A DNA stretch of 64,000 nt from Anaeromicropila herbilytica (lineage in GTDB: Bacteria; Bacillota; Clostridia; Lachnospirales; Lachnospiraceae). The notes beneath the pieces were generated by a model. The model saw only the letters and a program-made list of their open reading frames with translations. It was not told the DNA's origin and did no database searches. Position 1 is the stretch's first letter. Each line of letters begins with the position of its first letter. Location of the stretch: the NCBI RefSeq assembly GCF_016591975.1, contig NZ_AP024169.1:2953001-3017000 (forward strand), written 5' to 3'. Shown here piece after piece: positions 17,463 through 26,282 of this stretch. Made by a program: the position numbers and the translations under genes.

Positions 17463-17808
17463 GAAATTCTCCTTTCAAAGAAATTATTGGTTAATTTACT
17501 TTTAGTATTTCTATCTATATTAGTATACTTATTCATATTACTTTGAGCATCAAAGTAATATCATATACTATTATAAACCATGATCAAATAATATACAACA
17601 TACATAACATTGGCAAAACACCTATTTTATTGAATGTTATTTATATACTAACCATTTAAAACAAAAGTGATATTTTAATGTCTATTTATACTGCAAACTG
17701 TATATTTATGCTTCTTTTTTGTATATTCAATTTATTTAATATCTATATAAGAGCAAAAAAATGTTACTAATCTTATGACTAGTAACATTTTCTCTTACCA
17801 TTAATCTT
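17463..17808. other. 346-base intergenic region
   Basis: It contains the minus-strand terminator of the PII gene at 17750-17791. The remainder is very AT-rich and would include the old promoter of the chemoreceptor pseudogene (SD AAAGGAGA before 17462). No further gene is seen. Confidence 0.6.
17750..17791 (-). terminator. Intrinsic terminator of the amt-PII operon
   Basis: AAAATGTTACTA (17758-17769) pairs with TAGTAACATTTT (17780-17791). On the minus strand the stem leads into TTTTTTGCTC, 20-60 bases after the PII stop. Confidence 0.8.
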
Positions 17809-18147
17809 TTATAACGCTTCTTCACCACGTTCACCAGTACGAATTCTTACTGCATCTTCGACGTCATAGATAAAAATCTTACCATCTCCGTATTTACCAG
17901 TTTGAATTTCATTCACTACCTTTTCAATAATAGTTTCTGCAATATCTGCTGCTACCACTGTTTCAACCTTAATCTTTGGTAATAAATTAACTGTATATTC
18001 TGTACCACGATAGATTTGTGTATAACCTTTTTGATTACCATATCCCATAATATTGGTAATCATTAACCCGTTTGCTTTGCTATCTTCTAATATTTTTTTA
18101 ACTTCTTCTAGCTTCTCAGTTCTTATAATAATTTCTAATTTCTTCAT
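17809..18147 (-). CDS. glnK: Nitrogen regulatory protein PII
   Basis: A 112-residue PII trimer subunit that senses ATP/ADP and 2-oxoglutarate and gates the ammonium transporter. The N-terminus MKKLEIIIRTEKLEEVKKIL, the T-loop (GYGNQKGYTQIYRGTEYTVN) with a TEY tyrosine, the B-loop TGKYGDGKIFI and the C-loop VRIRTGERGEEAL are all present. It follows the ammonium transporter on the same strand by 141 bases, which argues for the GlnK type. Uridylylation is not necessarily used in Firmicutes; binding of the T-loop to Amt is the expected action. Confidence 0.9.
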   Translation of the reverse strand: MKKLEIIIRTEKLEEVKKILEDSKANGLMITNIMGYGNQKGYTQIYRGTEYTVNLLPKIKVETVVAADIAETIIEKVVNEIQTGKYGDGKIFIYDVEDAVRIRTGERGEEAL

Positions 18148-18288
18148 ATAATCTCCTCACTTTCCGCCCATATTTTCATGTAGCTTTTTACTTACTTTCC
18201 ATTATACTACACAAATTCCTCAATCTATATTTCTTTTATAATTAATTATCAATTTCTTTCTTCATATATGTTTCAATTAGTATTTGTA

Positions 18289-19854
18289 TTACTCAAATCT
18301 TTTTAATTGCTTGATTGGTGCATTATCAGCTGAATTAAAATCTATCTCTGATTTTACAAGTTCTACGTCAGGATAAGCTAATACACCCATTTCAGGAATA
18401 TCAAGACCTGCAAGTTCATCTTCTGGCTTCACACGAATTCCCCATACTTTATCTAATATTTTAAAGAACAAATAAGATACTCCAAATCCCCATACAATAA
18501 TCACTGCAACTGCAATTACTTGTGCTGCAAACTGTGATGCATCACCATAGAGCAAACCTTTTACTCCGCCTGATACTAAATTCACTCCATCACCATAAGT
18601 ACCATCTGCGAATAAACCTAAGGATAAGACACCCCAGATTCCATTTACACCATGAACAGAAATGGCTCCTACTGGATCATCTAATTTAAATTTATTCTCA
18701 ATAAATGGAACAGCTAGACATACGAGCAACCCTGCCACAAGACCAATCATAAAAGCTGATATAGCATTTACATAAGCACAAGGTGCTGTAATTGCAACCA
18801 ATCCAGCTAGAGCACCATTTGCAGTCATGGATGGGTCTGGTTTTCCATATCGAATCCACATATAAAACATTGCCACAAGGCCACCAATTGCTCCTGCTAT
18901 CATTGTGTTCGTAGCTACAACAGCCAATCTAAAATCAGATGCATTCAAGGTTGAACCTGCATTAAATGAGAACCAACAGAAGAATAAAACTATTGTACCT
19001 ACTATTGCCATAGGTATATCGTGTCCTGGGAAAGCCCTTGATGTTCCATCTTTCTTAAACTTACCAATTCTAGGTCCAATTACAATACATCCCGCCAAGG
19101 CAAGCATTCCACCCATAGAGTGAACGACTGCAGACCCTGCAAAGTCTACCGCGCCATGACCTAAACCAAACTTCGTACCTAAGGTAGCTAACCAACCACC
19201 ACCCCACATCCAGTTACCAAAGAATGGATATAAGAACATGGATATGAAAAAGGAGGTAATTACAATCGCAGAATATTTAACCCTCTCTGCTACTGCACCT
19301 GTAGGAATCGTTACTGTCGTATCCATAAATACCATCTGGAAGAAGAATAATGCATAGATTCCAGCATCATATGTTCCACCACTTGATAGCATGAATCCTT
19401 TGGTACCCATAATTCCTCCAAGTCCTGGTATTGATAACATTCCATTCAATGCTGCTCCACCACTTCCAAGCCCTGCAGCTCCACCAGAACCTCCAAATTG
19501 TATTGCGAATCCAGTTAAGAAATATCCTATTGCTCCAACCAAGAATACCATAAAGTTCATTGTCATAGTATGTGCAGCATTTTTACCACGACAAAATCCA
19601 GTTTCAACCATTGCAAATCCGCATTGGAAGAAGAATACCATAAATCCAGTTATCATAATCCAAGTATAATTTGCACCATAATAAGCTTTGTTTGCTGTTG
19701 TTGCTACATCTGTTAATGTCTCTTTACCAGTAGTGGCAATATAAGATGCTCCTGTTGGATCAGCACCTCCCTTTGGTGATACCGCAAATGCTAATACTCC
19801 AGATAGCACAGCAATTACTAAAACTACAAGTACGATTTTATTTGTCTTTCCCAT
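18289..19854 (-). CDS. amt: Ammonium transporter Amt
   Basis: A membrane channel protein that takes up NH4+/NH3. After a hydrophobic N-terminal helix/signal sequence there is the family core: WIMITGFMVFFFQCGFAMVE, then AERVKYSA, HSMGGMLALAG with a pore histidine, GSTLNASD and HGVNGIWGVLSLG with the second pore histidine. About 11 transmembrane segments are expected, and 521 residues is a little long owing to the N-terminal extension. I chose ATG at 19854 because AAAGGAGG lies 8 bases upstream. The longer TTG frame (19872) begins inside that ribosome site. It forms an operon with the PII gene. Confidence 0.93.
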   Translation of the reverse strand: MGKTNKIVLVVLVIAVLSGVLAFAVSPKGGADPTGASYIATTGKETLTDVATTANKAYYGANYTWIMITGFMVFFFQCGFAMVETGFCRGKNAAHTMTMNFMVFLVGAIGYFLTGFAIQFGGSGGAAGLGSGGAALNGMLSIPGLGGIMGTKGFMLSSGGTYDAGIYALFFFQMVFMDTTVTIPTGAVAERVKYSAIVITSFFISMFLYPFFGNWMWGGGWLATLGTKFGLGHGAVDFAGSAVVHSMGGMLALAGCIVIGPRIGKFKKDGTSRAFPGHDIPMAIVGTIVLFFCWFSFNAGSTLNASDFRLAVVATNTMIAGAIGGLVAMFYMWIRYGKPDPSMTANGALAGLVAITAPCAYVNAISAFMIGLVAGLLVCLAVPFIENKFKLDDPVGAISVHGVNGIWGVLSLGLFADGTYGDGVNLVSGGVKGLLYGDASQFAAQVIAVAVIIVWGFGVSYLFFKILDKVWGIRVKPEDELAGLDIPEMGVLAYPDVELVKSEIDFNSADNAPIKQLKRFE

Positions 19855-19981
19855 AAATTTGCCTCCTTTCAACCCTTCATAATTTCAATCTTCCTTAATT
19901 TAATTTTTCTTTATTTATAACTTTTTAAATGAAAAATATTTATCTTTTTAAAATTATCCCATGAGAACTTTGATGTTTCAT

Positions 19982-20224
19982 TCATACATCTACTCTTAAC
20001 TTCAAAACCGCAATGTAATATCGAATGCCTAAATACAATACAAGTATTCCGAATACCGCACCCGATATTTCAGAACTTATTACTTTTAACGTGATATGAT
20101 TTATTACGCTATAAAAACTATAAAAAGCACCTGAAAACATTATCATAAGTGCCGATATATAGAGTAGAAAAATTGCCACCGCCTTTCCATTCTTATTCTT
20201 AAATTCTCTCTCCCCACGAATCAT
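19982..20224 (-). CDS. Small two-helix membrane protein, unknown
   Basis: An 80-residue protein with a basic N-terminus (MIRGEREFKNKNGK) and two predicted membrane helices (about 15-37 and 51-70). GGAGGTG lies 5 bases before the ATG, so it is a real gene rather than a chance frame. It precedes amt by 109 bases on the same strand and may be co-transcribed. I do not recognise the family. A role as a small subunit or regulator of the transporter is only guilt by position. Confidence 0.6.
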   Translation of the reverse strand: MIRGEREFKNKNGKAVAIFLLYISALMIMFSGAFYSFYSVINHITLKVISSEISGAVFGILVLYLGIRYYIAVLKLRVDV

Positions 20225-20306
20225 CTCTTCACCTCCATATAAATCTCATAATTTTAAAAGCATATTCTACCTGAGCATTGAACACGACAAGTTCTTCCTT
20301 AAGAAT

Positions 20307-20344
20307 AAAAAAAGAGATCAAAACAATAATTGTCTTGACCTCTT
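20307..20344 (-). terminator. Intrinsic terminator of the pot operon
   Basis: AAGAGATCAAAACA (20312-20325) pairs with TGTCTTGACCTCTT (20331-20344), with two G-T-type mismatches, and leads into seven T on the minus strand. It lies 180-220 bases after the potD stop. Confidence 0.7.
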
Positions 20345-20523
20345 CGTCTTATTAACTTAATTTACCATTGAGTGTATCACCACTATTTATGAAATGCAAT
20401 ATGTAAAGTAAAATACTAATTTTATTATTTTTTTATTAAGTTTATATTTATTTTATTCGTTTTATTAAACACCTTACTATATTATATGCAATATTTATCT
20501 ATAAATTACCATTTTTATTTATT

Positions 20524-21573
20524 TTAATTAAGAGCCGCTTTGAATGCTGTATATATTTCGTTATGTAAATCTGTTGCTTTCTTTCCTACGTCCTGAATAA
20601 ACTCTCCGTTTGTTATATCATCAGCTGATATTACAAGGCTCTTTTGGAATTCTTTTGGTAAAAATTCATAGGAAGCCTTATTAGGGCACAAATAGTATAT
20701 CTGTGAAGAAACTTTTGCTCCAACTTTTCCTTCTAACAAATAGTTTAAGAAAGAATGCGCATTGTCACTATTTGGTGCTTTTGATGAAATAAATAAAGAG
20801 TCAACGCCAAATCCTAAGCCTTCTTTTGGATAAACCACTTTTAATTTAGGATTTGCTTTTAAAGCTTTTGCTACTTGAGAAGTAAATAAAAACGCTACGC
20901 TAATCTCACCACTTATTAAATAATCTTGTGTCTGATCTTGACTTAAGATGCGAATATTATCTGCTAATTTAAGAAGCTTATCTCCAGCTTTTTTGATCAT
21001 AGTTAGATCCTCGGTATTAAAAGATTGCCCCAATGTCTTTAGCGCAATACCATTGACAACACGCTCTGTATCCATGATTCCCACACTATCTTTTAAAGAT
21101 GGATCCCATAAGGACTCATAGCCCGTAATATCAATCTTTACTTGGTCTGGATTATACACAATCAAAGGTATCCCTGGAGCATAAGGAACTGTATATTTAT
21201 TATCTTTATCATAAAAGAATCCTTGATAGATTGGATCAATATTCTGATAATTCTTAATCTTTTCTTTATTAAGCTCCGATACTAAGCCTTCTTCTTTAGC
21301 TATCTTTATTATGTAATCAGAAGCTATTACTACATCATAATCTCCACCCTTTGTATTCTCCAACTTTGCAAGCATCTCCTCATTTGTTTCAAAGTTAGAA
21401 TAATTCACTTTAATTCCTGTTTGTTTTTCAAATCCATCTATTACATTTTGCGGAACATAGTCTGCCCAAGTATACAGATTAAGTACCTCCTTTTTCTTAC
21501 CGGAACATCCTGTTAGTAATGATACCGCTAGTGTCATGATTAACAAAACTGCAACTATTTTTTTCCCTTTCAT
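20524..21573 (-). CDS. potD: Spermidine/putrescine-binding lipoprotein
   Basis: Extracellular solute-binding component of the polyamine ABC importer. The signal peptide ends in a lipobox (LAVSLLTGCSGK; Cys at about 23), so it is a membrane-anchored lipoprotein. The mature part begins VLNLYTWADYVPQNVIDGFE, the PotD signature; aromatic residues such as this Trp line polyamine pockets. YDVVIASDYIIKIA and YAPGIPLIVYNP are further family segments. At 349 residues the length is standard. It is the last gene of amidohydrolase-potA-B-C-D and is preceded by a 230-base gap with two structured elements, so its level may be set separately. Confidence 0.92.
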   Translation of the reverse strand: MKGKKIVAVLLIMTLAVSLLTGCSGKKKEVLNLYTWADYVPQNVIDGFEKQTGIKVNYSNFETNEEMLAKLENTKGGDYDVVIASDYIIKIAKEEGLVSELNKEKIKNYQNIDPIYQGFFYDKDNKYTVPYAPGIPLIVYNPDQVKIDITGYESLWDPSLKDSVGIMDTERVVNGIALKTLGQSFNTEDLTMIKKAGDKLLKLADNIRILSQDQTQDYLISGEISVAFLFTSQVAKALKANPKLKVVYPKEGLGFGVDSLFISSKAPNSDNAHSFLNYLLEGKVGAKVSSQIYYLCPNKASYEFLPKEFQKSLVISADDITNGEFIQDVGKKATDLHNEIYTAFKAALN

Positions 21574-21578
21574 ATTTA

Positions 21579-21690
21579 ATCCATGTATAACACATCAGTT
21601 TTCCGATATGTTACCGCCACAAGAAATGAGGTTGAAAGAATCACCCTGTGGCATTCCTTTCTATCTTTATTTTCTTTCAACCTTTCTTAC
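21579..21690 (-). promoter_or_regulatory. Predicted pseudoknot leader element, copy 1 (before potD)
   Basis: Read on the minus strand: GGTTGAAAGAA and TTCTTTCAACC form a perfect 11-bp stem whose loop holds AAAGGAATGCCACA. TTGTGGCGGTAACAT follows outside the stem and can pair with TGCCACA. A small hairpin (AACATATC... / ...GATGTGTT) then leads to the potD start. Similar elements precede three other minus-strand genes (33.0, 54.7 and 57.2 kb). Confidence 0.55.
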
Positions 21691-21711
21691 ATTCGTCGTC
21701 TTCGATTTATT

Positions 21712-21795
21712 ATGATTCGTGGGACAAAAGCCTTTCATAACATACATCAATATACACTCAGTAAACTAAAATAAGGATTTTTTCCCTCGAATCAT
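21712..21795. repeat. 84-bp inverted-repeat element related to the 1.7-kb fold-back element
   Basis: ATGATTCGTGGG (21712-21723) and CCCTCGAATCAT (21784-21795) are inverted repeats, 11 of 12 matching. The interior contains a 26-base sequence identical to 1880-1905. GGGACAAAAGCC near the left end resembles the TGTCAAAAGTC of the larger element's termini. It lies between potC and potD and is probably a shortened relative; it may also act as a terminator or processing site in the operon. Confidence 0.55.
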
Positions 21796-21806
21796 CTGAT
21801 ATTTAT

Positions 21807-22619
21807 TTAATACCTTTTTCTTTTCCTAATTCGATTTGATATGAATACGATTAGGAATGTAACTATTAACATTAATGTGCTTAATGCATTTATTTCAGGA
21901 GTAATACCTGTCTTTAATTGGGTATATATCTTAATCGGCAATGTATTGGTTGTTGCTCCTGTCACGAATATACTAATCACCACATCATCTAACGACATAG
22001 CAAATGATAATAACATTCCTGATATAATAGCTGGTAAGATAAGTGGTATTGTAATATCGATAAAAGCACGAACCTCTGATGCACCAAGATCTCTCGCTGC
22101 TTCAACATAAGATTGCTCCATTCCTACTAATCTTGATTTCACCATCATATATACATAAGGAATACAGAATGATGTATGTGCAATAACCAGTGTAACCATT
22201 CCAAAGGGAAGGCCTAACAATGAAAAGAATACCATAAATACCATTCCTAAAATAATCTCTGGTATCATAATTGGAAGTGTTGATATGTATTCCATGATTC
22301 CTTTACTTCTCAAATGAACTTTTGTCATGCCGACGGCACCTATTGTACCAATGATTCCAGCCGCTAATGAACTTAATATTCCTAGTACCAGACTATTCTT
22401 TAGTGCCTCCATTAAAGTCCAATCATCTAATAGCTTGTGATACCATTCTAACGTATATCCTCCCCATATCGTTGATTGCTCTGAATTATTGAAGGAATAG
22501 ATAATAACAATTATTATTGGAAGGTACATTACAATTAATAAAATTGTAAGATAGATATTGGGTAGTTTTGTTCTATTCTTCATAGTAAACCTAATACAAT
22601 GAATTCTTGTGAAGTTCAT
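21807..22619 (-). CDS. potC: Spermidine/putrescine ABC transporter permease PotC
   Basis: Inner-membrane permease with about six transmembrane segments. It contains the binding-protein-dependent transport EAA loop (YVEAARDLGASEVRAFIDITIP). The IYLTILLIVMYLPIIIVIIYSFN segment and the period-like SFNNSE are typical of PotC. I chose the ATG at 22619 (MNFTRIH), which has AGGAAAGG upstream; the longer frame from 22661 overlaps potB by 17 bases and lacks a site. It pairs with PotB to form the channel that PotA energises. Confidence 0.9.
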   Translation of the reverse strand: MNFTRIHCIRFTMKNRTKLPNIYLTILLIVMYLPIIIVIIYSFNNSEQSTIWGGYTLEWYHKLLDDWTLMEALKNSLVLGILSSLAAGIIGTIGAVGMTKVHLRSKGIMEYISTLPIMIPEIILGMVFMVFFSLLGLPFGMVTLVIAHTSFCIPYVYMMVKSRLVGMEQSYVEAARDLGASEVRAFIDITIPLILPAIISGMLLSFAMSLDDVVISIFVTGATTNTLPIKIYTQLKTGITPEINALSTLMLIVTFLIVFISNRIRKRKRY

Positions 22620-22644
22620 TGTTATTTCCTTTCCTAATCTTTCA

Positions 22645-23511
22645 TTAGAGGATTCCCTCAAGCTCTTTTACATGTGTAATCTTTCGATAAATCCATATGA
22701 ATAGCGATGTTACTATCATTAACACTACCGATAATGCTGCTGCAAAAGGCCAATCCCTTGTTGTAAACAATTGATCACGTATCAGATTACCTACTAGCAT
22801 CACCTTTCCACCACCAAGGATATCCGCTATAAAGAAAAGGCCCATAGATGGTATAAAGACTAAGATGATTCCTGATAAGATTCCTGGTAATGTCACCTTT
22901 AACGTAATGGTAAGAAATGCTTGTAATCTTGAAGCACCAAGGTCTCTAGCCGCTTCCACAATACTCCAATCCATTTTCTCTGTGCTCGAGAAGACCGCCA
23001 AGATCATAAATGGTAGCAAAGAGTACACCATTCCGATCAAAACTGCTGGATATGAATACAACAGCTTAAGCGGGGTTCTTGTCAATCCACTTTTCATTAA
23101 AATATGATCCAATACGCCATTACTACGAAATATAATAATCCATCCATACATTCTTACAAGTGCATTCGTCCAAAATGGAACTACTACTAAAAACATTACC
23201 AATTTTTTATATCGTTCCGATAGTTTTGCCATAAAATATCCAAAGGGATATCCAATTATTAACGTTGCTATTGTAGTTGCAAAAGACAGCTTTATAGACT
23301 GAATAAATGTATTCATATAAACAGGTTTTAGGATCTTTTGATAACTAGCAGTTGAAAACTGGGCTACTACTCCCCAAACATCTTTTTTTGTCATAAAACT
23401 CAATGCAACCATATAGATTAATGGCCCAGCAATAAATATAATAGTGAAAAGATACATCGGTAGTATTGTCATCCATATTTTACTTTTTGGTTTATGTATA
23501 TTATTCTTCAT
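22645..23511 (-). CDS. potB: Spermidine/putrescine ABC transporter permease PotB
   Basis: A 288-residue permease with six membrane segments. MTILPMYLFTIIFIAGPLIY forms the first helix, and the EAA loop is IVEAARDLGASRLQAFLTIT. It starts 2 bases after the potA stop with AAGGAG in front, as expected for stoichiometric expression. The C-terminus runs close to the start of potC. Together with PotC it forms the membrane channel of the polyamine importer. Confidence 0.9.
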   Translation of the reverse strand: MKNNIHKPKSKIWMTILPMYLFTIIFIAGPLIYMVALSFMTKKDVWGVVAQFSTASYQKILKPVYMNTFIQSIKLSFATTIATLIIGYPFGYFMAKLSERYKKLVMFLVVVPFWTNALVRMYGWIIIFRSNGVLDHILMKSGLTRTPLKLLYSYPAVLIGMVYSLLPFMILAVFSSTEKMDWSIVEAARDLGASRLQAFLTITLKVTLPGILSGIILVFIPSMGLFFIADILGGGKVMLVGNLIRDQLFTTRDWPFAAALSVVLMIVTSLFIWIYRKITHVKELEGIL

Positions 23512-23513
23512 GC

Positions 23514-24779
23514 TTACTCCTTCCCGTCGTCTATTGCAGGAATATCAGTTAAGGAACATTTTGTACTCTTGGTTCCATCTGTCACATCTGGTGACATACT
23601 AATAAGGGAGGGCTCTAGCGTATTTTGAAGAATACTGCTATTCGAATTTTTTGTATACTTATCCACCATATCTACTAATACATAAGTTTCCGGTTTCCAG
23701 CTAACTCTTACTCTATCTCCTACTTCCAATGTAGAGTCAATGCCATGCCTACTTGCAGTAATTTCCTTTCCATCTATTAATTCCACGTTTATTCTAAGTA
23801 ATCCAGCAGCAAAGTTCTTCTCTTTTACAATCCCAGTAAGGCCTAATGGTTCTTCATCCTTTGATACCTTTCCTTCTACTATTTGAATCTTTTCGCCGTC
23901 ATTCTCCTCAATCAGATTAATGTTTTCACTTCGTATTGCTATGGTAACCTCATCATGAATTTGCAATGGAGAATCCGTCCTCTTTACTTGCACATTGCCG
24001 CTCTTCATATGCACTGTGATTGTTTCTTTCTCCATTGTTTCAATCTGACCTCTTATAATATTCGCAGTTCCTACAAATCTGGCAACGTAACTAGTCTTTG
24101 GCAGATCATAGACTTCATGCGGTGTTCCCACTTGCTCAAATCTTCCGTCTTTCATTACAACAATTCGATCTGACATATTAATTGCTTCTTCTTGATCATG
24201 TGTGATATAAATAAAAGTAATACCAAGCTCCTTTTGTAAGTTTTTTAATTCTATTTGCATTTGCCTCCTTAGTTGAAGATCAAGTGCACCAAGAGGTTCA
24301 TCGAGTAATAATATATCTGGGTTATTGACAATTGCCCTAGCAATTGCAACTCTTTGCTTTTGGCCTCCACTTAATTCAGAAGGCATTCTTTTCTCAAATC
24401 CAATTAGTTGTACTAATTGCAATGCTTCTGCAACTCTTTGCTTAATCTGGTTCTTTTCGACTTTCTTCAACTTAAGACTATATGCAATATTAGTTTCAAC
24501 ATTCATGTGTGGGAATAATGCGTAGTTCTGAAACACAGTATTTACATTTCTCTTATTTGGCTCATCCTTTGTCACATCAATTCCATTCAGCTTAATGCTT
24601 CCTTTATCTGGTGTCTCAAGGCCTGAAATGATTCGTAATGTAGTTGTTTTTCCACAACCAGAAGCACCTAATAATGTAATAAATTCACCTTTTTCTATTG
24701 ATAAATTAATACCCTTTAAAACCTGTGTATCGCCAAAACTTTTTTCGATATGCTCAATTTCTAGTATAATATCTTTCAT
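23514..24779 (-). CDS. potA: Spermidine/putrescine ABC transporter ATPase PotA
   Basis: ATP-binding subunit. Walker A is GASGCGKTT, the Q-loop lies in VFQNYALFPHM, the signature is LSGGQKQRVAIARA, Walker B is DILLLDEPLGALD, and the switch His is in YITHDQEEA. A TOBE-type regulatory domain follows. The chosen ATG (24779) has GGAGAAA in front; an in-frame ATG 4 codons upstream has no site. The protein is about 420 residues against about 350-380 usually. The surplus is a Ser/Thr-rich tail after the TOBE domain (last about 48 residues) of no known function. Confidence 0.93.
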   Translation of the reverse strand: MKDIILEIEHIEKSFGDTQVLKGINLSIEKGEFITLLGASGCGKTTTLRIISGLETPDKGSIKLNGIDVTKDEPNKRNVNTVFQNYALFPHMNVETNIAYSLKLKKVEKNQIKQRVAEALQLVQLIGFEKRMPSELSGGQKQRVAIARAIVNNPDILLLDEPLGALDLQLRRQMQIELKNLQKELGITFIYITHDQEEAINMSDRIVVMKDGRFEQVGTPHEVYDLPKTSYVARFVGTANIIRGQIETMEKETITVHMKSGNVQVKRTDSPLQIHDEVTIAIRSENINLIEENDGEKIQIVEGKVSKDEEPLGLTGIVKEKNFAAGLLRINVELIDGKEITASRHGIDSTLEVGDRVRVSWKPETYVLVDMVDKYTKNSNSSILQNTLEPSLISMSPDVTDGTKSTKCSLTDIPAIDDGKE

Positions 24780-24826
24780 CTTTTTCTCCATTCTTAAGCA
24801 TGATTTATATTACAAAGATTAGAGGA

Positions 24827-26185
24827 TCATCCATTTCTTCCATCGATAACACGACCTGCTCTTTCATTTCTTGTCATCCCTTGATCCACAACGATCTTAC
24901 CATTAATGATTACATAGTAGATTCCCTTTGGTTTCGTATCTGGATATCCTTCATGAGGAAATCTTGCAAGGTCCTCTATTTCTTGCAGATTTAGAATTGT
25001 AATATCTGCGTCATATCCTACATCTATTTGACCTTTATTACAAAAACCAAATAATTTTGCAGGTAAATAACTTGCTTTCTTCACAGCCATTTCTATTGAT
25101 AGATCTCCTCGTTCTCGCACCATTTCTTTGATATATTTAGGATAAGTTCCAGCTATCTGCGGATGACCTTCTCCCTTTTGATATGGCCCTATATCTGTCG
25201 AAGGCATACAATAGGATCTATTAAGTGCCATATACATTTCATCTTTACAATTTGTTATACAAATTATTGAATCATCCTTATGATATTTTCTTAATTCCTT
25301 GTATAATGATGGTGTAAGATGTCTTCCATAATATTTCCCTGTCGCAACAATCAACTTTGATAACATAACATCATTATCTCTTAGGGTCCTTTCGTCAAAG
25401 GTTGCTGTATCTACCAAAGTGGCCCAGTTTGTATACATACCACTATCTAACATGATATTTAATCCGCTCTGTCTCGCTTTTTCAATTATTTCTAAAGCAT
25501 CCTCCATGAGTCCTTCCCCATATTGATATACAAAATGAGAAATAAGTAACTTAACACATGTAGCCCTAGCGATACTAAGCATCTCATACAAGGAATGATT
25601 ATCATATAAAGTAAATAATCTAGTATGTACTGGCATTACTTTGTCATACTTAGCACATACTTTTGCAAGTTGTAGGATTTCTTCATACGAAGCTCCTGGC
25701 GAATAATCAAGGCCAAAGGATATTCCACAAGCACCTTCTTCTAATGCTTCACTTGCTAACCCACACATCCTATCTATTTCTTTATTCGTTGCTTTACGAT
25801 ATACATCTGATATTCCTGCTTGTTTTCTTAAGGTAAATGAATGACCAATTAATTCTGCTTGATTAATAATAAAACCTTTTTCTTCTTGTTCTCTCAGAAA
25901 ATGTCCAGTACTTAGCGGACTCAAACCACAATTACCACCAATTGTTGTGGTAATTCCTTGGCATGCTGATAGTTCTCCTGAGTAAGGATGCCCATCAATA
26001 TGACCGTGAGGATCAATAAATCCAGGACATACATACAAACCAGTTGCATCAATACTTTCTATTCCTTCTAAAACGTCATTAGTAGCCACCACAATCTTAT
26101 TATCTTTAATACCAATATTCAGAGGATGTTGCTCTGTGTTCTTTGTATCAATTACTATTCCATTACTAATTACGAGATCTAACAT
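24827..26185 (-). CDS. Amidohydrolase of the N-acyl-D-amino-acid deacylase type
   Basis: A 452-residue metal-dependent hydrolase. GFIDPHGHIDGH carries the HxH metal motif (about 57-68), and GITTTIGGNCGLSP follows as in D-aminoacylases. VHTRLF and ISHFVYQYGEG hold further metal histidines. GYDADITILNL and DQGMTRNERAGRVIDG near the end are typical of the family C-terminus. It lies 47 bases upstream of potA and is probably the first gene of that operon. It may therefore hydrolyse an acylated nitrogen compound linked to polyamine import, for example an N-acylated polyamine or amino acid. That substrate link is inference. Confidence 0.78.
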   Translation of the reverse strand: MLDLVISNGIVIDTKNTEQHPLNIGIKDNKIVVATNDVLEGIESIDATGLYVCPGFIDPHGHIDGHPYSGELSACQGITTTIGGNCGLSPLSTGHFLREQEEKGFIINQAELIGHSFTLRKQAGISDVYRKATNKEIDRMCGLASEALEEGACGISFGLDYSPGASYEEILQLAKVCAKYDKVMPVHTRLFTLYDNHSLYEMLSIARATCVKLLISHFVYQYGEGLMEDALEIIEKARQSGLNIMLDSGMYTNWATLVDTATFDERTLRDNDVMLSKLIVATGKYYGRHLTPSLYKELRKYHKDDSIICITNCKDEMYMALNRSYCMPSTDIGPYQKGEGHPQIAGTYPKYIKEMVRERGDLSIEMAVKKASYLPAKLFGFCNKGQIDVGYDADITILNLQEIEDLARFPHEGYPDTKPKGIYYVIINGKIVVDQGMTRNERAGRVIDGRNG

Positions 26186-26282
26186 ATATGCTCCAATCTT
26201 ACGCTTCTAGCATAGTATAAAAAGTACGTCCTTTAGCCGCCCGACAAACCGTGGGTGTCAACCGCTAAATCATAATAACTAA

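Noticed and set aside
21583..21774. 63-codon plus-strand open frame between potC and potD
   Set aside because: It runs through the pseudoknot leader and the inverted-repeat element and has no ribosome site.
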